From Exiguobacterium algae (GTDB lineage: Bacteria > Bacillota > Bacilli > Exiguobacteriales > Exiguobacteriaceae): 64,000 bases of DNA. The notes below the pieces were generated by a model, which worked only from the letters and a program-made list of their open reading frames with translations, made no database searches and was not told where the DNA came from. Location of the stretch: the NCBI RefSeq assembly GCF_018617875.1, contig NZ_JACSKZ010000006.1, forward strand, positions 30,234 to 94,233, written 5' to 3'. Positions 26,056 to 34,885 of the stretch are shown piece after piece. Position numbers and translations under genes: made by a program. Position 1 is the first letter of the stretch; the number at the start of each line of letters is the position of its first letter.

Positions 26056-26985
26056 ATGGAACAAAATGCAGAAACACGGCGTATGCTTCCTGATAGCGAA
26101 GCGCAGCCGAAACGTAAAGAAGACCGCCCACTTCAAGTGGCGCCACCTTCAAAACCGAAAGCGAAGAAAAGTTTTGCTCGAGGCTTAATCTATACAAGTT
26201 TGATTTTACTTGCGATTATCTGCTTCATCCCGTTTTTGATGATGATCGTCAACGCGACTCGGACGAACGGAGAAGTCATGGCTGGCTTCACGTTGATCCC
26301 GGGTACAGCGTTACTTGATAACTACGCTACCCTCAGCGAGTACATCAACATCTGGAACGGTTTCAAAAACAGCTTGATCATCTCGGTATCGGTGACGGTC
26401 CTCTCTGGTTACTTCTCGGCCCTCACTGCATACGGGTTCACGTTCTACAACTTCAAAGGGAAGAATGCGATGTTCATCTTCATGCTCGTCATGATGATGG
26501 TACCGGCTCAGCTCGGGTTGATCGGATTCTATGAAATCAGTAAGACGCTCAAGATTCTTGATACGTTCATCCCGCTGATTGTCCCGGCGATTGCGACACC
26601 GTTTACCGTCTTCTTCATTCGTCAATACACACAAGCGACGCTTCACATCAGCTTGATCGAAGCGGCACGTATTGACGGTGCGAGCGAGTTGCGTATTTTC
26701 CACACAATCGCTCTTCCAATGATGATGCCAGCTATCGCGACGATGTCGATCTTTACTTTCATCGGCTCGTGGAACAACTACTTGATGCCACTTGTCCTCT
26801 TATTCTCTCCTGAGAAATACACGTTGCCTGTATTGATGGGCTTCTTGAAAGGATCACAAGTCGCAGAGAACCTTGGCGCGCTATACCTTGGAATCGCTAT
26901 CTCGGTCGTGCCGATCATGATCGCGTTCTTGTTCCTCTCGAAGTACATCGTCAGCAGTATTTCGGCAGGTGCTGTCAAAGAATAA
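26056..26985 (+). CDS. ABC sugar transporter permease (MalG type)
   Basis: A 309-residue membrane protein with a hydrophilic N-terminal extension of about 40 residues (rich in R, K and P) before the first helix, then six helices and the EAA motif SLIEAARIDGASELRIF. The start follows AAGGAGG, 3 nt after the first permease. No ATPase gene is in the operon, so a shared MsmX-type ATPase encoded elsewhere is probably used. Confidence 0.9.
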   Translation: MEQNAETRRMLPDSEAQPKRKEDRPLQVAPPSKPKAKKSFARGLIYTSLILLAIICFIPFLMMIVNATRTNGEVMAGFTLIPGTALLDNYATLSEYINIWNGFKNSLIISVSVTVLSGYFSALTAYGFTFYNFKGKNAMFIFMLVMMMVPAQLGLIGFYEISKTLKILDTFIPLIVPAIATPFTVFFIRQYTQATLHISLIEAARIDGASELRIFHTIALPMMMPAIATMSIFTFIGSWNNYLMPLVLLFSPEKYTLPVLMGFLKGSQVAENLGALYLGIAISVVPIMIAFLFLSKYIVSSISAGAVKE

Positions 26986-27009
26986 ATATAGAGAAAAGAG
27001 GAAAACACT

Positions 27010-28362
27010 ATGCATTTCAACAAAGACTTCGTATTCGGTACAGCCACTTCTTCGTACCAAATTGAAGGCGCTCATAACGAAGGGGGGCGCACTCCTTGTA
27101 TTTGGGATATGTTCTGTGACATCGACGGCCGCGTGTTTGAAAAACACAACGGCGATGTCGCTTGTGACCACTACCACCGCTATGAGGAAGACATCCAACA
27201 CATTAAAAAGCTTGGTGTCGACACATACCGTTTCTCGATCGCGTGGCCACGAATCTTCCCGAAAAAGGGTGAGTACAACCCGGAAGGAATGGCGTTCTAC
27301 AAAAACTTGGCAACACGTCTACGTGAGGAAGGCATCAAGCCTGCCGTTACAATCTACCATTGGGATCTTCCAATGTGGGCGCACGAAGAGGGCGGCTGGA
27401 CTAACCGTGAATCAGTGAACTGGTTCATCGATTATGCGAAAGTCTGCTTTGAAGAACTTGACGATATCGTCGATTCTTGGATCACACACAACGAGCCTTG
27501 GTGTGCCGGTTTCCTCGGCTACCATCTCGGTGTGCACGCACCAGGACATCGTGACCTGAACGAAGCGGTACGCGCCGTGCACCACATTTTGTTGTCGCAC
27601 GGAAAAGCGGTCGAGTTGTTAAAACAAGAGATGAAGTCCACGACCCCGATCGGCATCACTCTTAACTTGTCACCGATGTATGCGAAGACAGATTCTGCGA
27701 ACGACCGACTTGCGATGAACAATGCCGACGGGTATTCGAATCGCTGGTTCCTCGATCCGGTCTTCAAAGGTGAGTATCCGGTCGATATGATGAACTTGTT
27801 CTCGAAATACGTGCATAACTTCGACTTCATCCAATCGGGTGATATGGAGACGATCTCGACAGAATGTGACTTCTTCGGTATCAACTTCTACAGCCGTGGA
27901 CTTGTCGAGTTCAATGCAGCGAACGATTTCTTGAAGGCAGACGCATACTCTGACTATGATAAGACGGGCATGGGCTGGGATATCGCCCCGAACGAATTCA
28001 AAGACCTGATCCGTCGTTTACGTGCAGAGTACACTGACCTTCCAATCTACATCACGGAGAACGGCGCAGCGTTTGACGACGTGCTGGAAAATGGCGAAGT
28101 CCATGACGATAACCGGATCGACTACGTCCGCCAGCACCTCGAAGCCGTCTCAGACTTGAACGACGAAGGCATGAACATCCAAGGCTACTACCTCTGGTCA
28201 TTAATGGATAACTTCGAATGGAGCTTCGGTTACGAGAAGCGCTTCGGAATCCTCTATATCGACTTCGAGACACAAGAGCGCATCTGGAAAGACAGCGCGA
28301 AGTGGTATGCCGGTGTCATCGCTGACCACAAAGCCAAACACGCAGACAGCGTCGAGGCGTAA
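27010..28362 (+). CDS. GH1 beta-glucosidase (non-phosphorylated substrate)
   Basis: A 450-residue retaining glycosidase of family 1. The acid/base Glu is in WITHNEPW and the nucleophile Glu in PIYITENGA. The aglycone/glucose-binding loop reads NFEWSFGYEKRFG, where E and W replace the S and K/Y phosphate-binding residues found in 6-phospho-beta-glucosidases. It therefore should cleave free cellobiose or aryl-glucosides delivered by the ABC transporter. No signal peptide, so cytoplasmic. Last gene of the operon. Confidence 0.93.
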   Translation: MHFNKDFVFGTATSSYQIEGAHNEGGRTPCIWDMFCDIDGRVFEKHNGDVACDHYHRYEEDIQHIKKLGVDTYRFSIAWPRIFPKKGEYNPEGMAFYKNLATRLREEGIKPAVTIYHWDLPMWAHEEGGWTNRESVNWFIDYAKVCFEELDDIVDSWITHNEPWCAGFLGYHLGVHAPGHRDLNEAVRAVHHILLSHGKAVELLKQEMKSTTPIGITLNLSPMYAKTDSANDRLAMNNADGYSNRWFLDPVFKGEYPVDMMNLFSKYVHNFDFIQSGDMETISTECDFFGINFYSRGLVEFNAANDFLKADAYSDYDKTGMGWDIAPNEFKDLIRRLRAEYTDLPIYITENGAAFDDVLENGEVHDDNRIDYVRQHLEAVSDLNDEGMNIQGYYLWSLMDNFEWSFGYEKRFGILYIDFETQERIWKDSAKWYAGVIADHKAKHADSVEA

Positions 28363-28369
28363 GACGAAA

Positions 28370-28400
28370 CCCATCCCTGCCGCTACGGGGATGGGTTTTT
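28370..28400 (+). terminator. Terminator of the ABC/beta-glucosidase operon
   Basis: Stem CCCATCCC/GGGATGGG, 10-nt loop, T5. Confidence 0.85.
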
Positions 28401-28448
28401 GTGTGGAGTCATTCCATTATGGGAACGGGTAAGAGAGGAGGGATGATG

Positions 28449-28694
28449 ATGAAACGTGAGTTTGCGACGTATGAAGTGACAGGCTACGACGACCAAGGGA
28501 AAATCAAGTTCGTTCATTTGAAAGAAGGGGAGTTTGTCTTACCCGTCGAGATCAAAGGGGACGACTTGAGAAAAATCAAGAAGATGATGGAGCTGAACCC
28601 GGGCGTGACGGTCATCGTCCATGCGGCGGTCGACCAAAAGCGGATGCGGCTTTTAGAGGTTGACGGGTATTCGCTTCGAAAAGAAGAGACATAA
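28449..28694 (+). CDS. Conserved small hypothetical protein
   Basis: An 81-residue soluble protein (MKREFATYEVTGYDDQGKIKFVHLKEGEF...), predicted mixed alpha/beta with many Lys. Three consecutive in-frame ATG codons occur. The third is best placed after AGGAGG; the first would be too close. It is an isolated gene between two terminators. Family not recognised. Confidence 0.6.
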   Translation: MKREFATYEVTGYDDQGKIKFVHLKEGEFVLPVEIKGDDLRKIKKMMELNPGVTVIVHAAVDQKRMRLLEVDGYSLRKEET

Positions 28695-28725
28695 AAACGC
28701 CAGCACCTATAACGGGCTGGCGTTT
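28695..28725. terminator. Bidirectional terminator
   Basis: Ten-base-pair stem AAACGCCAGC/GCTGGCGTTT between two convergent genes. Confidence 0.75.
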
Positions 28726-28727
28726 GT

Positions 28728-29693
28728 TCATGGAAGTAACAGAATCTTCCCTTGGCTCTTACGACTTTCTAAATAGTCATGGGCGGAAGCTCCGTCTTTC
28801 AAGGCGAATGTTGTAGGGGGTTGAACCTTCAACTTTCCGTCTGCAATCCATGCGAACAACTCATTGGAACGGCGGATGCGTTCCTCGGTTGTCGTGAGGA
28901 TGTTCCATAAGTCGCCCCCGGTGAGCGTCTTCGATGTATCCATCAGCATGCGCGGGTCGACCGGTTTCGGGTCACCGCCTGCCATACCATAGAAGACGAC
29001 CGTTCCGCCGATACGGGTCGCTTCGAAGCTGTCTACAAGTGTCGCGCCGACTGAATCATAGACGACGTCCGCTCCACGACCGTCTGTTTGTCCTTTGATG
29101 GCTTGCACCCAATCGTCCTCATAACGGAACGCTGTCTGTGCCCCGAGGGATTGGACAGTCGACACTTTCTCGTTTGTCGACGTCAATCCAATGACCGTGC
29201 CACCTTTTAGTTGAATCATTTGTGTTAACAGTTGACCGACACCACCGGCGGCTGCATGAACGACCGCAACGTCCCCTGACTGGACGTCATAACTGTCATG
29301 GACGAGATAATGGGCCGTCAATCCTTGGAGCATAACCGAGGCTGCCGTTTCGAACGAAATCGCGCCCGGTAACGGAACGGCTTTCTCGAGTGGGACCGCG
29401 ACGAATTCAGCGTTCGCATGCGGGACGTCCGCAAAGGCGATGCGGTCACCTGCTTTAAGGGAAGTAACCTCTGTCCCGACTTCTTCGACGACACCGGCTC
29501 CTTCATATCCGAGGATATACGGCGGCTCTCCGACGAGGTGATAATTCCCTTTTCGGCGATAGACGTCGGCGAAATTCAATCCGATCGCTTTCGTTCTTAC
29601 GAGCACTTCATTCGGTTGGATCGATGGGGTGGGAATGTCTTCAAAGGTGAGTACTTCCGGACCGCCAAATTGATAAAATACGAGTGCTTTCAC
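28728..29693 (-). CDS. NADPH:quinone oxidoreductase, zinc-independent MDR family
   Basis: A 321-residue medium-chain dehydrogenase/reductase. The catalytic domain starts MKALVFYQFGGPEVLTFEDIP and has the NFADVYRR and YILGYEGAGVVEEVG motifs. The NADP-binding Rossmann motif is HAAAGGVGQLL. Zinc-binding cysteines are absent, as in QOR/zeta-crystallin enzymes that reduce quinones or enals with NADPH. It starts with GTG after AAGGGCG. Single-gene unit. Confidence 0.9.
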   Translation of the reverse strand: MKALVFYQFGGPEVLTFEDIPTPSIQPNEVLVRTKAIGLNFADVYRRKGNYHLVGEPPYILGYEGAGVVEEVGTEVTSLKAGDRIAFADVPHANAEFVAVPLEKAVPLPGAISFETAASVMLQGLTAHYLVHDSYDVQSGDVAVVHAAAGGVGQLLTQMIQLKGGTVIGLTSTNEKVSTVQSLGAQTAFRYEDDWVQAIKGQTDGRGADVVYDSVGATLVDSFEATRIGGTVVFYGMAGGDPKPVDPRMLMDTSKTLTGGDLWNILTTTEERIRRSNELFAWIADGKLKVQPPTTFALKDGASAHDYLESRKSQGKILLLP

Positions 29694-29803
29694 GTGATCA
29701 CGCCCTTCTCTAAAGTCATGAATACTATAGCATATCCGGTACGGGACGGCCTTCTTGAATCAAAAACAGCCCTTCTCATTGCTGAGAAGGGCTGTCTGTG
29801 TGA

Positions 29804-31132
29804 TTAAGCCGAAGCTTTTTCCATTTCTTCTTGTGCTTTCAACTCTTCACCGTACGAGACGCGGTCTTGAATACGTACGAACGGGAGGTAGAGGGCAACT
29901 GACATCGCGATTGTCGCGATTTGTAAGAGTGCTGCACGCCATCCGCCGATCAAGAAACCAGAGATGATTGGTGGTGTCGTCCAAGGTACTTGAAGCGCGT
30001 TGAACGGTTCAACCCAACCCCAAAGGATTGCGAAGTACACCATGAATGATGCGATTGCAGGTACGACAACGAACGGTACGAACATGATCGGGTTGAAGAC
30101 GATCGGCATCCCGAAGATGACCGGTTCGTTAATGTTGAATAAACTTGGTGCGAGCGAGAGTTTACCGAGTTGCTTCAAGTGAGCCGAACGGGCGACGATG
30201 AGTGTCGCAATGATAAATCCGATTGTGATTCCAGAACCACCAAGCTTCGTGAAGACATCAAGGAACTGGATTGTCACGATTTTTGCGTTTTCGCCAGCGA
30301 CGAGTGTACCACCAGCATCAATGATTGCTTGGTTTTGAAGCGCGTTCGCAGTGAGGAGTGGTCCCATGATACCCATGAGGATTGCCGCTCCGTGAATTCC
30401 ACACCACCACATGACGGACATGAGGACCATGATGATGACCGCTCCAGCGAGTGTGTCTGTCAAGTTTTGAAGTGGTGCTTGAAGAACGTCATAGATGACT
30501 TCAGTGAATGTACGGTCTGCGACAGCTTGGAAGATTCCGAATGTCGCAACTGCAAGCGAAATGATCGCAAGTCCTGGTACGAGTGCAGAGAATGAGTTCG
30601 ATACGCCTGGTGGAACACCGTCAGGCATCTTAATCCGAATACCGCGTTTGATGAACTGGGAGTAGATGAAACCGACTGTCAATCCGACGACGATAGCAGC
30701 GAGGACACCTTGTCCACCTGTCCATACTTTCGGGATGACGCCACCAACAAACTCTCCAGATTCAGACAAGACTGATGCTTGTGTGATGATGAGGAACGAG
30801 ATGATTCCGAGGATACCGGCTGGTACACCTTCGATCTTTTCGTTTTTGACGTATGAGTAAGCGATACCAAAAACACCGATTAAAGCAAGAATGTCAAATG
30901 TTGCACCGACAACCTGTGTAAGCGGGAGCGTCCAATCTGCTCCGAAGAGACCAGACATAAAGTCGGCCCAACCTGGAATCGGCAATGCCAGGATGAGAAG
31001 GAACAATGATCCGATGATCGTCATCGGCATGGTGAGGATGAACCCGTCCTTGATTGCAAGGACAGGTTTTGCGTTCGCGAAGCGAACAAATCCAGGGGTG
31101 AACTTTTCAAACACTTTTTCTAAACGGCTCAT
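29804..31132 (-). CDS. celB: PTS cellobiose-type transporter subunit IIC
   Basis: A 442-residue membrane permease of the Lac/Cel PTS family, with about ten hydrophobic segments, the conserved NINEPVIFGMPIVFNP loop and GGSGITIGF. It moves and phosphorylates cellobiose or related beta-glucosides with the IIA and IIB subunits encoded upstream in the same minus-strand operon. A good AGGAGG site precedes the ATG. It is the last gene of IIA-IIB-GH1-IIC. Confidence 0.93.
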   Translation of the reverse strand: MSRLEKVFEKFTPGFVRFANAKPVLAIKDGFILTMPMTIIGSLFLLILALPIPGWADFMSGLFGADWTLPLTQVVGATFDILALIGVFGIAYSYVKNEKIEGVPAGILGIISFLIITQASVLSESGEFVGGVIPKVWTGGQGVLAAIVVGLTVGFIYSQFIKRGIRIKMPDGVPPGVSNSFSALVPGLAIISLAVATFGIFQAVADRTFTEVIYDVLQAPLQNLTDTLAGAVIIMVLMSVMWWCGIHGAAILMGIMGPLLTANALQNQAIIDAGGTLVAGENAKIVTIQFLDVFTKLGGSGITIGFIIATLIVARSAHLKQLGKLSLAPSLFNINEPVIFGMPIVFNPIMFVPFVVVPAIASFMVYFAILWGWVEPFNALQVPWTTPPIISGFLIGGWRAALLQIATIAMSVALYLPFVRIQDRVSYGEELKAQEEMEKASA

Positions 31133-31144
31133 AGGGGAACCTCC

Positions 31145-32551
31145 TTATAGGTCTTCAGCGCGCGTGGCGATGATCTCTTGATACCAGTAGAACGATTTTT
31201 TCTTCTTACGCGCGAGTCCGTTTTTATGGTCGACGTAGATGAAGCCGTACTGTTTTTTATAGCCGTTAAGCCAACTGAGGAGATCGATGACCGACCACGC
31301 GTAGTAGCCCGCGACGTTGATGCCTTCCTGGACCGCATGTTTGACGGCACGCAAGTGGCTTTCGATGTATTCGATACGTGGCGTATCCATGATTTCACCA
31401 TCGACGATCGGGTCCTCGTCACCGAGTCCGTTCTCTGTGATGTAGATCTTGATGTCGCCGTAACGGTCTTTCAACATGCGCATTCCTTCGAGGAACGCAT
31501 CCGGAGCGATTTCCCAGCCCCATTTCGTATAGACTTTGTCATCCATCATGACGGTTTTGTATACGCCATCGAATGACGGGTTACCCGGACGACCAGTCGA
31601 ATTCTCACGACCCCCGGCCATGACGAGTGCAGAGTCATTTTTCATGACGCGCTGCGGGCAGTAGTAGTTGAGGCCGATAAAGTCGTTCATCGGAGCGGTA
31701 CGTTTCAGAAGGTCGAGCTCTTCCTCTGTCCATTCAGGGAGGAAGCCTTTCGCTTCAAGCCCGTTCACGACGTATTCCGGATATGTCCCTTTCAAGATCG
31801 GGTCATAGAACCAGTGTGTCGCGTACTCATTCGCATGCATTTCCGCGAACTTGTTGTCCGGGTCGTTGTCGATGCTGAAGGATGGGCTGAATACGTGCGT
31901 GATTCCGATTTCCCCATCATAACCAGCTTTTTTAAAGATTTCAACCGCACGTGCGTGGGCGACGAAGACGTTGTGTGTTGCTTGGAAGTATGCTTTGACG
32001 TCTCCTTCAATCCCTGGTGGATGTGCCCCTGACAAGTAGCCGAGTGAGCAGAAGATGACAGTTTCGTTGAACGTGATCCAGTGACGGACACGGTCACCGA
32101 ACGCCTGGAAGCAAGTGTCGGCGAAACGGACGAATGCATCAACCGTTTCCTGGCTACGCCAGCCGCCTTTTTCTTCGAGCGCTTGTGGGAGGTCCCAGTG
32201 GTAGAGTGTCACGAAAGGTACGATGTTATGTTTTAAACATTCGTCGATGACGTTGTTATAAAATTCAAGACCTTTCTCGTTCACTTCACCTGTACCGTTC
32301 GGGAAGATACGTGGCCATGAGATCGAGAAGCGATACGATTCAAGTCCCATTTCAGCCATGAGGCCGATATCTTCTTTGTAACGGTGGTAATGGTCGACAG
32401 CGACGTCGCCATTCGTATTCTCAAATGTCTTACCAGGAATTTTCGAGAAGACGTCCCAGTTCGAGACGCCTTTCCCGTCCTCGTTCCATGCACCCTCGAC
32501 CTGGTAGGAAGCCGATGCGGCACCGAACAAGAAATTGTTAGGCATTTTCAA
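31145..32551 (-). CDS. GH1 6-phospho-beta-glucosidase
   Basis: A 468-residue family 1 glycosidase. The nucleophile Glu is in KIYITENGL. The acid/base Glu is in WITFNET, where the usual P is replaced by T. The C-terminal loop LLSWLNGYKKQYGFIYV contains the Ser and Lys/Tyr that bind the 6-phosphate, which distinguishes it from the enzyme at 27010. It hydrolyses cellobiose-6-phosphate delivered by the PTS. Start: TTG six nt after AGAGGTG is preferred; an in-frame GTG overlaps that site and an ATG lies two codons later. Confidence 0.9.
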   Translation of the reverse strand: MKMPNNFLFGAASASYQVEGAWNEDGKGVSNWDVFSKIPGKTFENTNGDVAVDHYHRYKEDIGLMAEMGLESYRFSISWPRIFPNGTGEVNEKGLEFYNNVIDECLKHNIVPFVTLYHWDLPQALEEKGGWRSQETVDAFVRFADTCFQAFGDRVRHWITFNETVIFCSLGYLSGAHPPGIEGDVKAYFQATHNVFVAHARAVEIFKKAGYDGEIGITHVFSPSFSIDNDPDNKFAEMHANEYATHWFYDPILKGTYPEYVVNGLEAKGFLPEWTEEELDLLKRTAPMNDFIGLNYYCPQRVMKNDSALVMAGGRENSTGRPGNPSFDGVYKTVMMDDKVYTKWGWEIAPDAFLEGMRMLKDRYGDIKIYITENGLGDEDPIVDGEIMDTPRIEYIESHLRAVKHAVQEGINVAGYYAWSVIDLLSWLNGYKKQYGFIYVDHKNGLARKKKKSFYWYQEIIATRAEDL

Positions 32552-32565
32552 AATGGTCACCTCTA

Positions 32566-32874
32566 TTATTTATTTGCGAGTTTGATTGCGTGGTCGAGTA
32601 CTTTCGTCCCGTTCATCATGCCGTAGTCGATTGTGTTGATGACATCGATTGCGACACCTTTTGGTTCGCAAACTTGTTTTCCTTTTGCGAGCAAGTATTT
32701 TACTTGTGGTCCGAGAAGGGCAACATCGATGTTGTCTACGTAAGCTTCCATTTCTGATTCAGGGTAAGCTGCGATTTCTGCTTCGATTCCGCGTTCAGCG
32801 GCAACCGCTTTCATTTTTTCTACTAACATACTTGTTGACATACCTGCTGCGCAGAAGAGTCCGACTTTAATCAT
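32566..32874 (-). CDS. celA: PTS cellobiose-type subunit IIB
   Basis: A 102-residue cytoplasmic phosphocarrier. The phosphorylated Cys is at position 8 in VGLFCAAGMSTSMLV, the P-loop-like motif of Lac/Cel-type IIB proteins. It passes phosphate from IIA to the sugar during transport through IIC. Its ATG overlaps the IIA stop (ATGA), so translation is coupled. Confidence 0.93.
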   Translation of the reverse strand: MIKVGLFCAAGMSTSMLVEKMKAVAAERGIEAEIAAYPESEMEAYVDNIDVALLGPQVKYLLAKGKQVCEPKGVAIDVINTIDYGMMNGTKVLDHAIKLANK

Positions 32875-33218
32875 TTTTGATCCATTCCTTTCAATTCGTT
32901 GATTTCATTTTGCATGCTCATCATGTACTCAAGCATTTCTTTCACAAGAATCGTATTCATCAAGTGATCTTGCGCGTGAACCATGAGGACACCGACCGTC
33001 GCCGATTTTCCTTGTGCTTCAAGTGTGACAAATTTCGTTTGAATCGCATGTGCCTCTTTTAATGTTGCGTCACCTGCAGCGACTGCAGCTTCCGCTTCTT
33101 CTTTCTTTCCTTCTTGCATGAGACGCATCGCTTGGTGATAACTTCCTTTGGCATCCCCAGAAAGGGCGATGAGACCGAAAATATCTTCCGGTGAGATTTC
33201 AATTGTTTCCGAAACCAT
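32871..33218 (-). CDS. celC: PTS cellobiose-type subunit IIA
   Basis: A 115-residue trimeric helical phosphocarrier of the LacF/ChbA family, with the active His in VLMVHAQDHLMN. The frame continues upstream, but the ATG following AAAGGAGAGATCTT is the clear start. First gene of the operon; it receives phosphate from HPr. Confidence 0.93.
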   Translation of the reverse strand: MVSETIEISPEDIFGLIALSGDAKGSYHQAMRLMQEGKKEEAEAAVAAGDATLKEAHAIQTKFVTLEAQGKSATVGVLMVHAQDHLMNTILVKEMLEYMMSMQNEINELKGMDQK

Positions 33219-33277
33219 AAGATCTCTCCTTTTTTGTATGGATAACTCAAATTCATAGGTACAAATTCTACAATGTG

Positions 33278-33313
33278 ATAATAGCACGATAGCGTTTTCA
33301 TGTAAACCTTTAC
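33278..33313 (-). promoter_or_regulatory. PTS operon promoter with cre and a GntR-type palindrome
   Basis: On the minus strand: TTTACA, 17-nt spacer, TATTAT. The spacer consists almost entirely of TGAAAACGCTATCG, a near-match to the CcpA cre consensus, so glucose repression is likely. Just upstream and overlapping the -35 lies the perfect palindrome GTAAACCTTTAC (33302-33313), a candidate operator for the GntR regulator encoded next door. Confidence 0.65.
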
Positions 33314-33370
33314 TTTATTTCTAAAATGTGAACAAAAAAACGCACGCGAGACATGATCTCTCGGGTGCGT

Positions 33371-34081
33371 TTAGGACTTGATGTTCGAGACTTTAAGCAT
33401 TTTAACATGCTGGAAGTGATGGGTCGAGCGTGATACGTCGAAAATCTGACCGTTTGTTAAATAGACGGTGTTGTCGACGAGAAGGGCTGGATCGTTCTCC
33501 TTCAAATCGAGCAGAGCCGCGGCATCCTTATTGAGGAAATCGGCATAAATGACGCGGTCGGCAAAACCGATAGCGAGCTTTTGATCGTTCCGTAAATACG
33601 TATAAATCGACTTTTGGACAATGTTCTCATCGAGATAGATGACGAGTTCTTTTCGGAAATACGAATCCTCGACCGAGAACGGATGGTCATCGACGAGACG
33701 GAGCCGTTTAACGTAGTAGACAGGCGTCCCGACCGGACATCTCATGCGTTCCGCGACTTCTTCGTTAGCTGTTGTCTGTTCGAACTTTAACACCCGGGTC
33801 TCGACTTTCCGTCCACTGAAGTCACTCGTCAAACCTTGCAGTTTTTCGAGGTTGATGTAATCGCTATTATAATGGTCGCGCACGAAGACACCACTACCTT
33901 GTACCTGATAGACGTACCCTTTATTTACGAGAATCTCGATTGCTTTACGGACCGTGTTCCGGCTGACGCCATACTTCGTCGCGTACTCGTCTTCTGTCAA
34001 AAGTTTGTTTGTATGTTGATAGACATGATTCACGATGTCCGATTCGATTTGAGTGGCAACTTGCTTATACTTCGGAGCCAT
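33371..34081 (-). CDS. GntR/HutC-family regulator of the PTS operon
   Basis: A 236-residue regulator. The N-terminal winged helix is LTEDEYATKYGVSRNTVRKAIEILVNKGYVYQVQGSGVFV. A UTRA ligand domain follows (VGTPVYYVKRLRLVDDHPFSVEDSYF), which usually binds a phosphorylated sugar. It lies directly upstream of the PTS operon on the same strand, with its own promoter region containing a cre-like TGTAAGCGTATACG (34147-34160). It probably senses cellobiose-6-phosphate or a similar product. Confidence 0.9.
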   Translation of the reverse strand: MAPKYKQVATQIESDIVNHVYQHTNKLLTEDEYATKYGVSRNTVRKAIEILVNKGYVYQVQGSGVFVRDHYNSDYINLEKLQGLTSDFSGRKVETRVLKFEQTTANEEVAERMRCPVGTPVYYVKRLRLVDDHPFSVEDSYFRKELVIYLDENIVQKSIYTYLRNDQKLAIGFADRVIYADFLNKDAAALLDLKENDPALLVDNTVYLTNGQIFDVSRSTHHFQHVKMLKVSNIKS

Positions 34082-34372
34082 ACGTTTCTACACCTTTCAA
34101 AAAAATTTGTGGGAATGAATTCGCTAACAGTATAGCAGAATTTTTTTGTAAGCGTATACGAAACATTCGTCAATTGTTGAAAAAAGTCGAATGATAATTG
34201 AAAGAATTTTTAGATAATATGAAACAATTGGCAGGGATTTACGTATAAAAGAGGGTAATGGTTTAGTTAGAAACAAGTTTAAGTTGATGCAGTATTTAGG
34301 GATTTACAGGACTGGTCGCCAAATACAGGAGCAGGAAACGGAGTCGGATATACGAGAAGGGAAGGATTTGCG

Positions 34373-34885
34373 ATGGAATTGACACCGAAGTTAAAAGCAC
34401 AAATTGATACGATTTTAAGCGTTCATCGTTGGACTGGATGGGGTATCGGCATCATCGGTATGGCACTTGTGGTCAGTTTTTTGATTTATGCTTCCTATTG
34501 GACAGTGGCGGATGGGATCGTCATAGGGATGTTGTATGTCATGATGGCGCTACTGCTCGCAACGGTCTTTGTGCGTTACCGGATGTGGCTTCGCTTCGTG
34601 ACGAATCAAAAAGCGAGAAACTTGCTGACGTTTAGAATGATGGCACAAACGTTAGCGTTTTCTGGGATTGGATTATATGGAGTATTTTATTTCAGCAGCG
34701 GGGCGAGCGAACCACAATCGTTTTTTATGTTTTTGGCAACACAAGTCATATTTCTAGCGGTTGATTACTTAGGAAAACGACTCGACCGGGTGATCCAATC
34801 ACATGACGAGAACTATTTGACAGGCCGGGATTTAAAAGCAATTCAGGATGTAAGGGCGTATGAAAAGGAGAGGGGAAATGGATAA
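34373..34885 (+). CDS. Small four-helix membrane protein (paralog family, copy 5)
   Basis: A 170-residue member of the window's paralog family: charged start (MELTPKLKAQIDTIL), four hydrophobic segments, and the tail LDRVIQSHDENYLTGRDLKAIQDV. The DENYLTGRDL segment aligns with DENYVTERELK of the following gene. The gene overlaps copy 6 by 8 nt, so the pair is translated together. The upstream 290 nt hold the GntR promoter and no other gene. Confidence 0.72.
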   Translation: MELTPKLKAQIDTILSVHRWTGWGIGIIGMALVVSFLIYASYWTVADGIVIGMLYVMMALLLATVFVRYRMWLRFVTNQKARNLLTFRMMAQTLAFSGIGLYGVFYFSSGASEPQSFFMFLATQVIFLAVDYLGKRLDRVIQSHDENYLTGRDLKAIQDVRAYEKERGNG

